Origin: Planctomycetales bacterium
GTDB taxonomy: Bacteria; Planctomycetota; Planctomycetia; Planctomycetales; Planctomycetaceae
NCBI GenBank assembly: GCA_028285345.1
Contig: JANQPT010000014.1
Coordinates: 124,001-188,000 of the forward strand
Direction: 5' to 3'
DNA: 64,000 nucleotides
Shown piece by piece: positions 43,617 through 52,125 of this stretch. Made by a program: the position numbers and the translations under genes. Every line of letters begins with the position of its first letter. The first letter of the stretch is position 1. Under the pieces are notes generated by a model that was not told the DNA's origin, searched no databases, and was given only the letters and a program-made list of their open reading frames with translations.

Positions 43617-45713
43617 TCACTCCGTTGGCAAGAACTGGACTGCGTCGATCACCACGTAGCCGTTGGTGTTTTTATTTGAGATGGCGACGCTGCCGGCGTT
43701 GCCGTTGTTGAAGCGAAACTTGCCGATCGAGTGCAGCGCCCCTTTGTTGGGAGCGGATCGCTGATTGAGGGTCAGCTTTTTTGGGCCATCCGCGGTTTGG
43801 ACCTCGACCGGCACGTTGTCGGCGCGATTCGGATTGCGGGCGTAGGCCACGCGGACTTCATAAAAACCGGTTCGCGGAATCTGCGGACGAAAGACTGCCG
43901 TCATTTCTCCTTTGTTGCGATTCTGGTCGTGGCGGTAGGCGTTGCCCACAAAATTCCCAACCGAGCGGCTCGGTCTCCAATAGCCCGTCAATTCCGCGTC
44001 CAAGTCGTCGACCACGATTCCGGGCAGTTTCTTGATCGCCACCGGCGGCTTCTTACGCGGGCCGGTCCACGCCAGCACTTGCTCATCCGCCAGCAGCCGC
44101 TGCTTGAGTTTCTCATAGTCAACCTTTTGCACCGGCACTTTCTGATCGATCGCCTGGCACGCTGCCGTCGCCGCTGATTGTCCCAAGACCATGAATACCG
44201 GCTCCATGCGAATCGACCCGTACGCAATGTGCGACGCCGACAAGGCAACCGGCACGAGCAGATTGTCGCACTCGCTCTGTCGCGGTCGAATCGAACGGTA
44301 GGAGATCGGGTACGGTGAAAACCCGCCCACCTGGACGTCCCCTTCGTTGACGACTCTGCCGTCGCGGACGTAGCGCTGGATATTGTGCGAGTCCATCGTA
44401 TAGGCGGCCAACCCGACCGGATCGTCAATGGTGCGGTTGCCGACACAGTTCTGCTCAGTCATAACATAGTCGGAAATCATCCGCCGCGCTTCGCGGATGT
44501 ACAACTGGTGCGGCCAATGATCGGTCTCCGTAAACTCATCCTTGGCCAACCCCCAAGTCTGGAACTCGCGGCGAACTTTTTCCGGCACCCGCGGATGGTT
44601 CGCCAGCGTCCACATCAGCCCCTGCTGGTATATGAGGTGCTCCCGAATAATTTCCGCCCGGCGCTTGTAGTCCGCCTCGGGATACTCGTGATTCATGCCG
44701 ATGTAGTCGGTCGAGACCGCATAGTTGTTGTTTACGTCCGTCTTGCGGTTCGGCATCAGCGTGGGACTCCACGGAACGCGATGATCGCCCGCTTCGAAGT
44801 TTCGCAGCAGCAGTTCGTACTTAAGCGGATCGTAATCGACCGGCTTTTGCCACGGCACGCGGTTTTCAGGCACGTCGGTCGTGCACATCCGAAAACAATA
44901 GGTCTGAACGCCGCGATCGCCTTCGCCGTCGGCGGCCGAAACTTGCGGGAGCACGCCCGGCAACAGCCCGCTCGCGGGATCGCCCGGCACGACGTACGGA
45001 TCGACCGGCTTGATGAACTGATGAAAGATCGCGTTGCGGGTCTGAACGCCGTTGAGTGTTTCGCCGTAAGTCGCGTTGCTCTCGCGGCCCACGTGATAGG
45101 AAACGCCCGCGAGGGCCATCAGATCTCCTTCGTACGTCGCGTCGATGAATATCCGGCCGCCAATTTCGCGTCCGCTCTCCATCACAATCGAGCGAATACG
45201 CGGACCATCCTTGCGGACACCCTGTTTCAAGTCCAGCCGCTCTTCGAACAGGACTGGAATTTCGTACTCAGCCAGCCACGTGCGGTACGTCTGCTCGGCG
45301 ACATGCGGCTCAAACGTCCACATTTCGCGTTCATTCGCCTTGCGGCGGCCGCTGCGATACTGTTCACGCTGTTCCCATTTCCAGGACTCCGGCCGCGCAT
45401 AGTGCTCGCCCAGCTTGCGATAGAATCGCCGCGACAAACCGCCGATCGCCGCTTTGTTGCCGATGTCGGTCGCCCCCAATCCGCCGGAGGTTAGCCCGCC
45501 GACATGCTTGCCCGGCTCGAACAGCACGACCGATTTACCCATCCGCGCCGCCTGGACGGCGGCGACGATACCGCCGGAGGTCCCGCCGTAGATGACGACG
45601 TCGAATTCGGCAGCCGGCTCTTTCGCGGGGAGAGTCCCATCAATTAGCGGCACGAACAACATCGGCAAGATTGCGATCAGACGGAAACGGCGGATTGACA
45701 ATGAGATTTTCAT
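43617..45713 (-). CDS. Secreted FAD-dependent oxidoreductase with C-terminal beta-sandwich domain
   Basis: From ATG 45713 a 698-residue protein with signal peptide (RRFRLIAILPMLFVPLIDG). FDVVIYGGTSGGIVAAVQAA is the dinucleotide-binding beta-alpha-beta for FAD, followed by GGLTSGGLGATDIGN, of the FAD-dependent oxidoreductase class common in planctomycetes and verrucomicrobia. The C-terminal ~130 residues (TGYWRPSRSVGNFVGNAYRH, TGFYEVRVAYARNPNRADNV, NTNGYVVIDAVQFLP) match the golvesin/xanthan-lyase-type sugar-binding sandwich. This pairing suggests action on external carbohydrate; the substrate is unknown. The frame runs upstream to 45800 but the signal peptide marks 45713. Confidence 0.85.
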   Translation of the reverse strand: MKISLSIRRFRLIAILPMLFVPLIDGTLPAKEPAAEFDVVIYGGTSGGIVAAVQAARMGKSVVLFEPGKHVGGLTSGGLGATDIGNKAAIGGLSRRFYRKLGEHYARPESWKWEQREQYRSGRRKANEREMWTFEPHVAEQTYRTWLAEYEIPVLFEERLDLKQGVRKDGPRIRSIVMESGREIGGRIFIDATYEGDLMALAGVSYHVGRESNATYGETLNGVQTRNAIFHQFIKPVDPYVVPGDPASGLLPGVLPQVSAADGEGDRGVQTYCFRMCTTDVPENRVPWQKPVDYDPLKYELLLRNFEAGDHRVPWSPTLMPNRKTDVNNNYAVSTDYIGMNHEYPEADYKRRAEIIREHLIYQQGLMWTLANHPRVPEKVRREFQTWGLAKDEFTETDHWPHQLYIREARRMISDYVMTEQNCVGNRTIDDPVGLAAYTMDSHNIQRYVRDGRVVNEGDVQVGGFSPYPISYRSIRPRQSECDNLLVPVALSASHIAYGSIRMEPVFMVLGQSAATAACQAIDQKVPVQKVDYEKLKQRLLADEQVLAWTGPRKKPPVAIKKLPGIVVDDLDAELTGYWRPSRSVGNFVGNAYRHDQNRNKGEMTAVFRPQIPRTGFYEVRVAYARNPNRADNVPVEVQTADGPKKLTLNQRSAPNKGALHSIGKFRFNNGNAGSVAISNKNTNGYVVIDAVQFLPTE

Positions 45714-45882
45714 AGCGGGCAAGGCTTCCGGTGAGAATTGATGCAGAACGTTTTCTCGAATCTCGCAAACGAAGATCAGTTTTACAACCGAAAAACGCAC
45801 TCTCGATCACATCGTGAATGGAACGCGCAATTCTGCGGCATTCATCAACAATTAGTGATGCAGACCTCCAGAATCGGTGCTT

Positions 45883-45912
45883 TTGACCCGGAGATGCCGT
45901 GCATGCTAAACT
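45883..45912 (+). promoter_or_regulatory. Promoter of the nickel superoxide dismutase gene
   Basis: TTGACC (-35, 45883-45888), 18-base spacer and TAAACT (-10, 45907-45912) with a TGn extension at 45904. It lies about 75 bases ahead of the sodN start. Confidence 0.65.
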
Positions 45913-45989
45913 GGTCGCCCGACGGTTCACAATCATTCAGGGCGCTGTGAACAACGCCCCCGAAACCCTCTACGACAAGGAACTACATC

Positions 45990-46451
45990 ATGTCCCGCTG
46001 CCTGCCCTTGACGCTCGCTGTCGCCATTTGCCTGCTCTGTGTTCGTGATGCCGCTGCCCATTGCCAGGTGCCCTGCGGCATCTACGGCGACCAGATTCGT
46101 TTTGAGCAAATGCTCGAAGATTACAAAACCATCGCCAAGGCGATGACGCAAATCAACGAATTGTCCGCGAAGAAAGACGCTCAATCCAAAAACCAACTCG
46201 TGCGGTGGGTCAATACCAAGGAAGATCACGCAACCAAGACCCAGAAAATCATTTCCGACTACTTCATGGCCCAGCGCATTAAGTCGTCCGACGACGATTA
46301 CGCCAAACGGCTCACCGCGGCGCACGCGGTGATGGTCGCCGCCATGAAGGCCAAACAGTCGGTCGACTCAAAAACATCAAAGGCGTTGGAGAAGGCGATT
46401 TTCGATTTCTACCGTGCCTACGAAGGCAAGGAGCCCAATTTCGAGCATTAA
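45990..46451 (+). CDS. sodN: Nickel superoxide dismutase with signal peptide
   Basis: Ni-SOD converts superoxide to oxygen and hydrogen peroxide. The 153-residue precursor carries the nickel hook HCQVPCGIYGD (His24, Cys25, Pro28, Cys29, Tyr32). In the active enzyme this His must be residue 1. Here a complete export signal (LTLAVAICLLCVRDAAA) ends in Ala21-Ala22-Ala23 directly before His24, so ordinary signal peptidase cleavage would create the active N-terminus. The rest is the helical bundle (FEQMLEDYKTIAKAMTQI, WVNTKEDHATKTQKIISDYF). No SodX-type peptidase gene is adjacent. It has a promoter at 45883 and a terminator behind it, so it is a one-gene unit; the ferritin-like gene follows. Confidence 0.93.
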   Translation: MSRCLPLTLAVAICLLCVRDAAAHCQVPCGIYGDQIRFEQMLEDYKTIAKAMTQINELSAKKDAQSKNQLVRWVNTKEDHATKTQKIISDYFMAQRIKSSDDDYAKRLTAAHAVMVAAMKAKQSVDSKTSKALEKAIFDFYRAYEGKEPNFEH

Positions 46452-46482
46452 TCCGCCGCGTTCCGGCTTGAAAAGCGACCAG

Positions 46483-46524
46483 AATCACCGCGTGCCCGAA
46501 ATCGGCGGACGCGGTGATTTTATT
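46483..46524 (+). terminator. Intrinsic terminator of sodN
   Basis: Stem AATCACCGCGT (46483-46493) and ACGCGGTGATT (46509-46519) followed by a T-rich TTATTT tract, 30 bases beyond the sodN stop. Confidence 0.85.
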
Positions 46525-46647
46525 TAGCGGCCGCTGCGTTTTCTCAATTGTTGGACTGCGAAGGAAAGACAGTTGTCTGCTGGTGCGGCGGTCATACAAT
46601 TTCAGTCGAGCACACAATCCACCAACCCTTTTTGAAAGGATGAGACC

Positions 46648-47115
46648 ATGAGCGACGAGACGCGACGACAGATCATCGAGGAACTCCAAGTCGCGTACTG
46701 GATGGAAATCGAAACGGTGATGAGCTACATCGCCAATTCGACAAACCTGGACGGGGTCCGGGCGGAGGAGATCAAAAAATCGCTCGCCGCAGACATCACC
46801 GAGGAACTGGGGCACGCTCAACTATTGGCCCGCCGCATCAAAACCATCGGCGGATCGGTCCCCGGCAGCCAGGCGTTTAAGGCAACGCAGACCTCGCTCC
46901 AACCCCCCGAAGACGCGACCGATGTCATCTCCGTGATCAAAGGGGTCATCGCCGCCGAGGAATCCGCCATCGCGCAGTACACCAAACTGATCAAACTCTG
47001 CGACGGCGTCGACTACGTGACGCAGGACATCTGCATTCAGACGTTGGCCGACGAAGAAGAACACCGCCGCACATTCGTCGGATATCTCACAGAGTATGAG
47101 AAACGTGAGAATTGA
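46648..47115 (+). CDS. Ferritin-like diiron protein
   Basis: A 155-residue four-helix protein of the ferritin-like superfamily. The carboxylate/His ligands of a diiron site are visible as ITEELGHAQLLA (ExxH, residues 52-55 region) and ADEEEHRRTF (ExxH near 137), with VAYWMEIETVMSY and GVIAAEESAIAQYTKL supplying the other Glu residues. It lacks the rubredoxin tail of rubrerythrin and the heme Met of bacterioferritin. It could store iron or act as an oxidase/peroxidase. AAAGGATG lies before the ATG. Its position behind sodN suits a role in oxidative or iron stress, but the terminator between them implies separate control. Confidence 0.85.
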   Translation: MSDETRRQIIEELQVAYWMEIETVMSYIANSTNLDGVRAEEIKKSLAADITEELGHAQLLARRIKTIGGSVPGSQAFKATQTSLQPPEDATDVISVIKGVIAAEESAIAQYTKLIKLCDGVDYVTQDICIQTLADEEEHRRTFVGYLTEYEKREN

Positions 47116-47235
47116 ACGGGCTTGACCTTGCGATCGATCGGTTCTGTTGAGCGGCGCGAGTCGGAACGATCGGAAATGACCGACATGGGAGCAGCGGACT
47201 AAGGGATCCGGGGCGTCTTTTGACGGATCAGCCGT

Positions 47236-50200
47236 TCACTCGTCGTCTTCCTCAACGAGCGGCGAATCCCACACGGTGACTTGCTCGGAGAAGTCGTGCA
47301 GCGAGATGTTGATTTCCGGCAGACTGGTCGGCGTCACGGGGGCGTCGAGGTCGAAGTGGTCCGGCTGTTCCAGGTCGGCGATTTCATTCTCCAAGCTGTA
47401 CAACCATGGCGGGATGTCCATCGCCGAGCCGGAGGTGGTCTCCAAATACTGATCGACCTTCGCGCTGAGCGCTTCGAACGCGGGCGAGGGAACCTGACGG
47501 CGGGCATCCTCGATTGCGGCGGGGACCAACGCCAAAATCCGGTCTAACGTCAGCGGCTTGATGAACCGCTCATTCAGCCGGTCCCGCAGACTGGGAAGCT
47601 TGATACTGCAGGCCCGTTCCAATCGGCCGAGATTCCGCAGGAATTTTTCCGCGTCCTCTTCGGTTCTCATGCGGAATACCTCTTGCCAGATCTCAGCAGC
47701 TTCGCTGGCGCCGTTGCGGGCCAGCGCTTCGTGGACGATCACCACCGGCGTCAGGTCCCAAGCCATGCGATCGTAATCCGCCTCCAGCCTCAGAAAGGCC
47801 AACAGCACGTAGATATTCTCGCCGTAATCGGATTGAGTCGTCGTGCTGTTGTACTCGATGAACCGTTCGTATTTGTCCTGCAGACAACGCAGCACCATTT
47901 CCAAGCAGAAGACGGCCGAATCGCGATCGAGCCCGTTTGAGAGGTCTTCCACCAATTTCATCGGCCGCAGCGGGTCGTCCTCCTCTTCGAGCAACTCCAG
48001 ATAGGCATCGACGCCTTGCCGCAGGATGGCGCGGATGCCGCCGAGCGTCAGATTGACGCCGTGGAACAGGTCCTGTCCGTAATTGCGAATGAACCATTTG
48101 ACTTCCGCCCACGTTCCCAGATCGCCGAGCGCCTCCACGTTGGAGATCCGCATCGTTTCGCTGTGTTCTTTCCATTGTTGCAGATAGAATTCGCCGATTT
48201 CGCCGACAACTTGAATCAGGCGTTCTTCGTTGAACTGGCCCTCATCCCAGTCGGCGGAGCTGCGAATCACACAACCGAGTGAGTTTTTCAGCGCCGCGGT
48301 GTACAGCCCGGCAAATTCGGTGACGGTCACGCCGGCGCGACTACTGCGGCGTTCCATCAATTGCGCCGTTTTCAAAACGTGCCAGGTTTCCCGCAACAGG
48401 CCCAAACGAGGCAGGTGCTGCAACAGAAATTGAATCGACGAGTGCAGCGACCGGACCCGCGCGATTGCGAGCGGATCGCCCCCCTCATAGAGCGGTACGT
48501 ACAGCAGCGGCAACCGGGAGATCGCTGCGAGAAACGGAGGCAGAAGCTGACGGGTCTGTTCAATGTCGCTGCGGAAGATTGCCCGGTACAGCGGGACGGC
48601 TGACTTTTCCCAGCCTTTGAGTCCCACACCGCGCGGCTGCCCGGGTAGGCAACTCAACAGCGAACGGGACGACTCGCGGCATTTGCTGTACACAATGATC
48701 AGCATCCGCAGCAAGTCATTCTTCAATTGCGACTGGCGGTCGTATTCGATCAAGGAATCCTGATCGCTGGCGGGCGGATCCGATTCCAATTCCGAAACCG
48801 ATTCGATCAATTCCTTCACGCCCCGCAGCAAGGACGTATCATGTTTCCGCCAGTGAAGAATGGATTCCCGTACGTCGTCGGCGAGCTTGGAGTCATCCTG
48901 TTCCCCGTCGGCAGGAAACATCGCCGCCGACATGTTTGCCGCAGCCACCTCGCGCAAATGGGACAAATTGGCCAGAAAAATCAGGCGGTCGCGGAGACGG
49001 GAACTGAGCGAGTCGAACTCGCTGTCGCGCGCGAACAGATCGTCGTCCACGGTGTCGCCCGTCCGCCCGTCCCGCGCGCTCTCGCGAAATGTCACATCTT
49101 CATAAGCGGCATTAAATAAGTCGTCTTCCTCCGCGTCGCCCTCCAGGTCGGCAAAGTCGTCTTCGTCGTCGAGTTCACGTGTCTGCACGTTGGCAATCGT
49201 TTCTCGAAACGTGGGCACGGACCAATACGCGCCGGCGTTGGCTTCCAGATAGTCAAAGAACTTCTGGATAGTTGGCCAGGCTTCGCGCACGGTTGTGGCC
49301 GCCTCTTCCGACGCGACGGGAGTCAATACGCGATCCAGCCAGCGGCAAGCGAGTATGTGAAATGAGTACGTCCCCGATTCCAGCGAGACCGTCTCCGCTT
49401 CGCTGAGCCACTGCATCAACAAGCCCATCGATGCGACCATGTCACCCTTGTCCAACAGGGCCGATACGACCAGTGCGTAGGATTTGGGTGATTGAAACCG
49501 GTCGATCTGGCTGCGCCAAAACGCCACGTCGCCGGCCGCCTCGCCAGCTGAGCGCCATTCCGCCAGCATGTCAGCGACGTGCGACGCCGACTCCCAACTC
49601 TCGCCTCCGGAAACCGGCAACAGATCCGTCACCGTCGTCGTGGCGTAACGGTCCCACTCGTCCGCCAACTCGCGAAACGTGTCGGACACCTCATGCAGCC
49701 CCTTGCGGTCGCCTGCGGCGGCCGATTCGCTCATCAGCCGCGCGTACAGTGCGAAGATTCGGTCCATGAGATCGATCAATACATCCACGCGCGGGTCGAC
49801 GATGCTGTCTTCCCGTGCGCTGAACAGCGGGAACAGCCCTTGAAATCCCAAGATATTCCAAGGATCGACCAGCGCGCCGCAATCGACTCCCCGTCTCAAC
49901 AATTGCGGCAATTTCAGCGCCCGCTCCCTGGCCGCGGCGAGTTCGCCATGATCGAGACTGATATTGGCCGCGGTGATGGCACATTGGATTTCACATTCAA
50001 TTCGGGCTGAGGCCGCCGGGATCACGTTGGCGTGCCGCTCGGCCGCCTCGGCGTAGCCCATACGGGCATACAGCAGCGACGTCTGCACATGTTGCAGTTG
50101 GCGGGCGCCGTAGTCGGCCAGATAGAGATTTAGGTGCTGCCGAATTTTTCCGAACGGCTGGCGATGGACTTTGGACTCGGCGATGATCTTCTTGGCCAGC

Positions 50201-51225
50201 GGTCCCGACAACGAATCGAGCAATCGCGTGTAGAACGCGTCGCGCTGCCGGGCCACCTTGGGCAGGAGCGTCGTCAGGCTGATGTCCGACGTATGCGTGT
50301 CGGGGCCGGAGCCGCTGATCGAAGAGGCCATCAGCATCGTACCGCTCAGCGCGGCCGCGGCCTGAAACAGTGCCTCATCGGCCGAAACCTCATCCGCCTT
50401 CTCCGCCCAATCGACGAGCGCATCGATGACGATCTTCCTGATCACAAACCGCGTGTAAAACCCCTTGTTGTCGATACAGTGCGGGTCCCACTCCCCAAAT
50501 GTGTAGTTCGTCCGCTTATAGACCGGGTGGCTTTGATCGAAGGCGCGTATGTCCAATGCCAACTCGTGCATCTGGTCGAGGTCGAAGTACGCGTCGCGGA
50601 GCAGCGCCGGCGGCGACTCCTGCAATATCTTCAGCGTCCGCTCCAGCAGCGCTTGATAGGGACCGGCCGCGACGCCCGCCTGTTGAATGTAGATCGGAAC
50701 TGGGCGAAATCTCTCGTGGGAATAGGGCTCCATCTTTTGCCCCGATTCCAGCACGGCCACCGGACGATGGCCGATGAAGTCGTTGAGGTGTCCCAGCGAA
50801 CCCTCGACGATCCGCGCGGTCTCGCTCCAAGGCGCTCCCTGTGCCAGTACCGCCTCACAGATCCGCGCTAAGAAGAACGGTTGCTGAAAGTCGGCGTCGG
50901 AAAGATGAAAAAAGGCGTCACTGTGAAAGCTGCGATAGGCAGGCCAAGCGTCGTCGAAGACCAGCTTCAACACCGACTCAGCCTGTTCCACATCGGCGAA
51001 GGCGGCTGAAGCGTCCGCCGCTCCACGAAGATGCTCCTCAAGCAGTTGGCGAATCTGCTGCCACGTTTCCCCGCAGCCGAGTTCGGCATGAACACGATTG
51101 AGCGCGCTATGGAAGCCCGGATCGGGCTGGCCGGCAGAAAAGTTGAGATAGCCCGCAAGCACCTGCAGATCGGGCTCAATGTTTTGCGGCGGTTGTTTCG
51201 CGGAACGGGCAGCTTTGCGTGCCAT
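47236..51225 (-). CDS. 1329-residue helical protein of unknown function
   Basis: I do not recognise this gene. The product is cytoplasmic (no signal or membrane helix) and appears almost wholly alpha-helical, with many short helix pairs (AALDLGEL-like LDHGELAAARERALKLPQL, WLYSLENEIADLEQ) suggestive of a degenerate TPR- or HEAT-like solenoid. A strongly acidic region near residues 690-740 (ELDDEDDFADLEGDAEEDD) probably forms a disordered linker between two halves, and the C-terminus is also acidic (SPLVEEDDE). No Walker, protease or kinase motif is visible. Most likely a planctomycete-restricted scaffold. ATG 51225 has only a weak ribosome site. It is a single-gene unit. Confidence 0.75.
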   Translation of the reverse strand: MARKAARSAKQPPQNIEPDLQVLAGYLNFSAGQPDPGFHSALNRVHAELGCGETWQQIRQLLEEHLRGAADASAAFADVEQAESVLKLVFDDAWPAYRSFHSDAFFHLSDADFQQPFFLARICEAVLAQGAPWSETARIVEGSLGHLNDFIGHRPVAVLESGQKMEPYSHERFRPVPIYIQQAGVAAGPYQALLERTLKILQESPPALLRDAYFDLDQMHELALDIRAFDQSHPVYKRTNYTFGEWDPHCIDNKGFYTRFVIRKIVIDALVDWAEKADEVSADEALFQAAAALSGTMLMASSISGSGPDTHTSDISLTTLLPKVARQRDAFYTRLLDSLSGPLAKKIIAESKVHRQPFGKIRQHLNLYLADYGARQLQHVQTSLLYARMGYAEAAERHANVIPAASARIECEIQCAITAANISLDHGELAAARERALKLPQLLRRGVDCGALVDPWNILGFQGLFPLFSAREDSIVDPRVDVLIDLMDRIFALYARLMSESAAAGDRKGLHEVSDTFRELADEWDRYATTTVTDLLPVSGGESWESASHVADMLAEWRSAGEAAGDVAFWRSQIDRFQSPKSYALVVSALLDKGDMVASMGLLMQWLSEAETVSLESGTYSFHILACRWLDRVLTPVASEEAATTVREAWPTIQKFFDYLEANAGAYWSVPTFRETIANVQTRELDDEDDFADLEGDAEEDDLFNAAYEDVTFRESARDGRTGDTVDDDLFARDSEFDSLSSRLRDRLIFLANLSHLREVAAANMSAAMFPADGEQDDSKLADDVRESILHWRKHDTSLLRGVKELIESVSELESDPPASDQDSLIEYDRQSQLKNDLLRMLIIVYSKCRESSRSLLSCLPGQPRGVGLKGWEKSAVPLYRAIFRSDIEQTRQLLPPFLAAISRLPLLYVPLYEGGDPLAIARVRSLHSSIQFLLQHLPRLGLLRETWHVLKTAQLMERRSSRAGVTVTEFAGLYTAALKNSLGCVIRSSADWDEGQFNEERLIQVVGEIGEFYLQQWKEHSETMRISNVEALGDLGTWAEVKWFIRNYGQDLFHGVNLTLGGIRAILRQGVDAYLELLEEEDDPLRPMKLVEDLSNGLDRDSAVFCLEMVLRCLQDKYERFIEYNSTTTQSDYGENIYVLLAFLRLEADYDRMAWDLTPVVIVHEALARNGASEAAEIWQEVFRMRTEEDAEKFLRNLGRLERACSIKLPSLRDRLNERFIKPLTLDRILALVPAAIEDARRQVPSPAFEALSAKVDQYLETTSGSAMDIPPWLYSLENEIADLEQPDHFDLDAPVTPTSLPEINISLHDFSEQVTVWDSPLVEEDDE

Positions 51226-51564
51226 CGTGCGTGGGAACTTCTGTGCAGTTGATACGGTATTGCTCGTGCAGCGCCTTAGTAAAGCAACCGGGCGGCGATT
51301 TGAAAACCCCAGCGCAACACGCTCGCATTATCGGTTCAACCGTGTGTCTGAGTTGTTCAGGATCACGTTTACCCGTGAGCCAGCGAGTCAATCAATACCG
51401 GTTTTTGTGCGTGCGATTCGGCGGAGTTTCGGTTTTCTCGCGCCCGGCGGTTGGGATTCGCACCTCAAACCGTTTAGAATCGATCGAATCGCTCGCCGAA
51501 GATTCTCTCGACACTGATCCCACAATCACGAACACCGTAAATTACTTCCCAAAGGCGGTCGCTC
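51226..51564. other. Divergent intergenic region, 339 bp
   Basis: Between the helical giant and the universal stress gene. Apart from the AAAGGCGG ribosome site just before 51565, I see nothing recognisable in it. Confidence 0.5.
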
Positions 51565-52029
51565 ATGATCAATTTGAAACGCATCCTCGTTGCCACCGAT
51601 TTTAGTGACCACGCCGCGGTGGCTGTCAAATATGCCGCAGCTTTGGCCGAAGCCTTTGAAGCGGAAGTCATTCTCACGCACGTCGTCGAAGCGCCGGACC
51701 TGATTTCACAGATTCCCCCGACCGGTGAAGGGTATTTCCCGCCCAATTTTCAGGAGCAGCACCGGCAAGCGGCCGAGGCGGAGTGTCAGAAAATTCTGTC
51801 GAATTCCGGGGTCGCCAACGGCCGCGTGCTGACCGTCGAAGGCAGTCCGTTTTATGAAATCGTTCGTGCCGCCAAATCCGAAGACGCCGATTTGGTCATC
51901 GTCGGCACGCATGGCCGCGGTGCAATCGCGCATGTGCTGCTAGGGTCGGTCGCCGAGAAAGTGGTTCGCAAAGCCCCTTGCCCGGTCTTGGCCGTTCGCG
52001 AAGGCGAACACGATTTTGTGATGCCCTGA
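51565..52029 (+). CDS. Universal stress protein (UspA family)
   Basis: A 154-residue single-domain protein. ILVATDFSDHAAVAVKYAAALA opens the alpha/beta fold, and GTHGRGAIAHVLLGSVAEKV is the G-2x-G-9x-G(S) nucleotide-binding motif of ATP-binding UspA members, followed by APCPVLAVR. The family responds to stress by binding ATP and partner proteins; many are linked to ion transporters. An AAAGGCGG ribosome site precedes ATG 51565. It lies 96 bp ahead of the Nramp-like transporter on the same strand and may be its regulator, which is inference from position. Confidence 0.93.
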   Translation: MINLKRILVATDFSDHAAVAVKYAAALAEAFEAEVILTHVVEAPDLISQIPPTGEGYFPPNFQEQHRQAAEAECQKILSNSGVANGRVLTVEGSPFYEIVRAAKSEDADLVIVGTHGRGAIAHVLLGSVAEKVVRKAPCPVLAVREGEHDFVMP

Positions 52030-52125
52030 TTCTTGGAGAACGCCCTGCCCATGGTTCAGCCGGGAGGGGCCTCACCGGGAAAGGAATCTTCCCAATCATT
52101 GCCACCGTCGCCGAGCGAGGAACAG

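Noticed and set aside
44385..45494. 369-codon plus-strand frame inside the FAD oxidoreductase
   Set aside because: Shadow of the conserved oxidoreductase on the other strand.
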